Both the position numbers and the translations under genes were made by a program. From Bacteroidales bacterium UBA6828 (GTDB lineage: Bacteria; Bacteroidota; Bacteroidia; Bacteroidales; Paludibacteraceae): a DNA stretch of 25,039 bases. Below the pieces are notes generated by a model. That model was not told where the DNA came from. It did no database searches and was given only the letters and a program-made list of their open reading frames with translations. Numbering within the stretch: the first letter of the stretch is position 1; every line of letters begins with the position of its first letter. The stretch covers positions 194-25,232 of the forward strand of contig DKEG01000049.1 of assembly GCA_002452095.1 (NCBI GenBank). The letters run 5' to 3'. Below, in pieces: positions 22,526-25,039 of the stretch.

Positions 22526-23110
22526 ATGAAACGCATACTATTACCTTTCTTATTGCTGACGGGTTTGGTTCTCAATGGTTGCAACGAGCCGGACAATGCG
22601 GCGGCAAAGGCAGAGGCGGACGAGATGTTTTCCGAAGAAAATCAGTATCTATTCGGGCATTATGCGGTTGGCGACTCGGTGGTATTTATCAAGGAAAACG
22701 GAGAAAAAGAGGATTTTGTTGTACTCAAATCGGAGCAGGCATATACTGAGTTTTCGCCCAAGGGAATTATAGCAGAGCCACCGACATACATAGTAGGGAA
22801 AGAGGCTCACCTCTGTCTGCAAGGAACAAGATTTCAGATAGAGATTGATGTGTTTGTAACCATCCGGTCGCCATACACCGACAAGGGAATACGAACCGAT
22901 TTCCTACTGCGTGATGATAGTCCTGAGGCCGGTCTTACAGCAATAGTTTTGGCTATTCCTGAAGCGAAAGAAAATGAAAGAGTTATAGTGGGCACGTCGC
23001 ATCTGTATATGCAGCAGGAAGCGGACGTAGCCGCCTACTGCCTGCTACGGAAAGATGCGGGAATCGCGGAGATACAAGACGCCTACGGACGCAGATTTGT
23101 TCTGCCGTAA
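22526..23110 (+). CDS. Lipoprotein of unknown function, 194 aa
   Basis: The signal ends LVLNGC with Cys19, followed by NEPDNAAAKAEADEMF, a charged linker. The mature part looks like a small beta-rich domain (VGDSVVFIKENGEKEDFVVL, then EAHLCLQGTRFQIEIDVFV). The C terminus DAYGRRFVLP is compact. No known family is recognised. The start lies 8 bp after the stop of the 21753 gene with no clear Shine-Dalgarno sequence, as usual in Bacteroidota. No terminator is obvious after it; 23111-23294 holds nothing I can name. Confidence 0.8.
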   Translation: MKRILLPFLLLTGLVLNGCNEPDNAAAKAEADEMFSEENQYLFGHYAVGDSVVFIKENGEKEDFVVLKSEQAYTEFSPKGIIAEPPTYIVGKEAHLCLQGTRFQIEIDVFVTIRSPYTDKGIRTDFLLRDDSPEAGLTAIVLAIPEAKENERVIVGTSHLYMQQEADVAAYCLLRKDAGIAEIQDAYGRRFVLP

Positions 23111-23294
23111 AGCCATCATTTAGACGCTTTTGGCAGTAGCATACTAATAAAAAAGAAAACCAGCGACCGTCAACACATATATGTATGCTTTTCTCTCTAT
23201 GGCAGATAACTAACAATAAAAACTACACAATCACACAAATACAGTCCATTTTGTAACAAAAATACATTTTCCAAATAAAAACACAAGCAAAATG

Positions 23295-23325
23295 TTGCGT
23301 ATAATAAATAAATTGCGTACCTTTG
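23295..23325 (+). promoter_or_regulatory. Promoter of the 23435 lipoprotein gene
   Basis: TTG (23295-23297), exactly 20 bp, then TACCTTTG (23318-23325), a full TAnnTTTG match. The predicted start near 23331 gives a leader of about 100 nt. Confidence 0.75.
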
Positions 23326-23434
23326 CAGCGTGTTAAGAAAATTTTCATCCTTCAAGTACAAACAACAACTCCATATTGCTGTATGTGGGTATATAACAAA
23401 TAATCTATAAAATAACACTCACTATTTTACTATT

Positions 23435-23995
23435 ATGAAAACAATATCTAGATTTTTATCAAAGGCGGTCGTACTATGTATATTGACCATATGCTGCGCC
23501 TCATGTGATTTTGATACCGCAACGAAACAATTCGGAATCCATGATATAATTATTTATGCCCCCAATACAACAATTGCCATAGAGAATATACAGATTGAAA
23601 AATGCTACGATCAAAAGACTCATAGAACCAAAACTTACAGTGCACGTACCTATTACGATACCATCTCCATACAGCAGTGTCGTTGTATGGATGGTACTTA
23701 TATGGCAGGAACACGGACAGAGTATAAGAAAGCCATGCGCGTAATGGAAGAGACACCCGATTATAAGTATTTGAAACTAACCCGATTAGATGGTAACTCG
23801 CCTGTTTATGTTACTACAGAATACCGTATAAATATCGATAGCGTTGAAATTGACATACGAAATTTTGAAGACGGCAATCCGTTTACACCAAAGGGGTATT
23901 CACTGCAAGAGATTATGGAGAAATTGTATAAAGAGGGCAAGGCAGAACGCTGGGACGATAATGAGCAACATAAGATACTACGCGATGATTGGTAA
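23435..23995 (+). CDS. Lipoprotein of unknown function, 186 aa
   Basis: The N terminus MKTISRFLSKAVVLCILTIC is followed by CASC; Cys24 is the likely lipidated residue although position -3 is Cys rather than Leu. The mature part has beta-strand-like segments (HDIIIYAPNTTIAIENIQIE), a basic/Tyr-rich stretch around residues 60-75, and a C-terminal helix 'SLQEIMEKLYKEGKAERWDD'. It resembles no family I know. It is separated from the preceding lipoprotein by 324 bp and has its own promoter. Confidence 0.78.
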   Translation: MKTISRFLSKAVVLCILTICCASCDFDTATKQFGIHDIIIYAPNTTIAIENIQIEKCYDQKTHRTKTYSARTYYDTISIQQCRCMDGTYMAGTRTEYKKAMRVMEETPDYKYLKLTRLDGNSPVYVTTEYRINIDSVEIDIRNFEDGNPFTPKGYSLQEIMEKLYKEGKAERWDDNEQHKILRDDW

Positions 23996-24070
23996 CGAGG
24001 GGGAGATAGCATTACGAAAAATGCAGATAAACTATTATTGCATTATAATCATAAAATGAATTTAATAAAA

Positions 24071-24116
24071 CCCATTGGCGGAATTAAGTTAGTGCATATT
24101 TAATTCTGTCGATGGG
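24071..24116. terminator. Long hairpin after the 23435 gene
   Basis: A 17-base arm (24071-24087, starting CCCATTGGCGG) pairs along its whole length with 24100-24116 (ending GTCGATGGG) if three G-U pairs are allowed; the loop is 12 bases. In the minus direction it is followed by TTTTATT; in the plus direction there is no U tract. It may be the 3' end of the lipoprotein transcript or a remnant palindrome. The rest of 23996-24126 shows nothing. Confidence 0.5.
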
Positions 24117-24126
24117 GGTATTATAA

Positions 24127-24288
24127 GAAAGACAGAGTTGTAGAGTTCTGTCGTTCATTGTCAATGGCATCTGTATTTTTGATGAATGTACTAATACCAT
24201 TCAGACCAATGATATCGCATCCGGATTGTATATAATCAAAATAACCACCAACGGAATTTTACATTCCGATAAAATTTACATTCAATAA
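24127..24288 (+). pseudogene. Second remnant of a T9SS C-terminal sorting domain
   Basis: The frame ending at the TAA at 24286-24288 is open only back to a stop at 24124-24126 and has no ATG. Its translated end (QTNDIASGLYIIKITTNG, then ILHSDKIYIQ) is the typical last part of a T9SS type A sorting domain ('LxSGxYxxxI...xKIxIK'). The more upstream part is degenerate. It stops two bases before the start codon of the 24291 lipoprotein gene, the same arrangement as the remnant at 21489-21743. Confidence 0.6.
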
Positions 24289-24290
24289 TT

Positions 24291-24959
24291 ATGAAAGACA
24301 TTGTAAAAATCGGAGCAGCCTGCATTGCGCTACTTTTATGCTCTTGCGATGGAGACAAAAACAATCCCGATAAGACTGTTCCATACATCAAGTATGGTTG
24401 GGATAATTTCCCCTTTGAACGAGTTGACTGCTACTTTCCTGAAGAGGGTACAGAGTTAGTGTATGTTTCTGACAAAGGTAATACATTTAATCTAACGGTG
24501 GAGAAAATAAATAGGTGGTATACGCCACGTCCGGAAAGAGACCCTATAGAGGAAGCATTCGGAGGATTTACAACTGCTTCGGAAATGTATAGTATTACAA
24601 CAAAGTTTACAAATGATACCAATGAGAATATTGTAACTCCTCGTTTTTTTAGAATGAGTATTGGGGGTAACAGAAAACACTTATCCATAGACCTAACTAC
24701 TACCAAAGATTTATTAATTTCTTTCACTGCAGAAAATGAGTCTTCAAAACCAGATGCTATATTCCAGTATTTAGGTGATACAATTTCCTTAAAAGCCTAT
24801 TATAGGGATAGATTTCATAGTGAAACCGTGATTCCCAATGCCGCCAAGATAGTGAAAGGCAAGGGTATTGTAATGTATAAAACGATAATCACCGACACGA
24901 CTGAGGAGCGGGGAGGACTGTTTATGGGAATGGGCGAGACTTGGACTTTAGTTGAATAG
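24291..24959 (+). CDS. Lipoprotein of unknown function, 222 aa
   Basis: The signal is MKDIVKIGAACIALLLCSC with Cys19 (lipobox LCSC), followed by DGDKNNPDKT, an acidic start that could favour surface export. The mature domain appears beta-rich: ERVDCYFPEEGTELVYVSD, NTFNLTVEKINRWY, MYSITTKFTND, and RKHLSIDLTTTKDLLISF with a terminal GETWTLVE. No family is recognised. No promoter with correct spacing is found just upstream; a lone TATTTTTG lies at 24174-24181. The remaining 24960-25039 shows nothing clear. Confidence 0.8.
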   Translation: MKDIVKIGAACIALLLCSCDGDKNNPDKTVPYIKYGWDNFPFERVDCYFPEEGTELVYVSDKGNTFNLTVEKINRWYTPRPERDPIEEAFGGFTTASEMYSITTKFTNDTNENIVTPRFFRMSIGGNRKHLSIDLTTTKDLLISFTAENESSKPDAIFQYLGDTISLKAYYRDRFHSETVIPNAAKIVKGKGIVMYKTIITDTTEERGGLFMGMGETWTLVE

Positions 24960-25039
24960 TTAATAACTCAGACTCATTTTAGGTTGAATATGAAGTCTCC
25001 CCAAATATATCAATAAACTATCAGGGCAACCGCATCAAA

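Overview
The window looks like a chromosomal segment of a Bacteroidales (Bacteroidota) bacterium. The evidence is a SusC/SusD polysaccharide-utilisation locus, many SPII lipoproteins, C-terminal tails resembling type IX secretion (T9SS) sorting signals, a Bacteroidota-type IspG, and repeated matches to the Bacteroidota promoter (TTG or TTTG, about 20 bp, then TAnnTTTG). No species is assigned.

Layout. (1) 127-11662, minus strand: a glycan-utilisation operon read from high to low coordinates. It encodes a secreted SusE/SusF-like protein, SusC, SusD, a SusE-like lipoprotein, a GH27-type lipoprotein hydrolase and a GH97 hydrolase. The GH97 catalytic glutamates and the SusE/F-type modules suggest an alpha-glucan substrate. 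A good promoter lies at 11724-11754 and a terminator-like hairpin at 68-100. (2) 11663-12175: gene-free and full of repeats. (3) 12176-19587: housekeeping genes: a maltose/galactoside O-acetyltransferase (minus), divergent uvrA, a Kef-type cation/proton antiporter, tRNA-Lys(UUU) (minus) and ispG. (4) 19829-21022: a secreted beta-rich protein with a sorting-like tail, closed by a strong terminator. (5) 21104-24959: a visibly more AT-rich accessory stretch with four unrelated lipoprotein genes. Two of them directly follow degenerate T9SS C-terminal-domain fragments.

The most unusual content is repetitive DNA. Three intergenic elements combine a tandem 11-bp repeat, different in sequence each time, with one conserved tail of about 19 bp (7168-7241, 12105-12150, 21212-21274). 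A palindromic GC-rich element sits directly after the uvrA stop, and a relative lies in frame inside ispG, where it carries a run of ten G. Two 7-bp-unit arrays lie in frame inside uvrA. A further ~55-bp repeat occurs twice in inverted orientation, and a 27-bp repeat occurs twice beside the glycan locus. Both uvrA and ispG also appear to have shortened accessory domains. The recombination and slippage implied by these repeats, and the 'T9SS tail remnant plus lipoprotein' cassettes, are the parts most worth following up.
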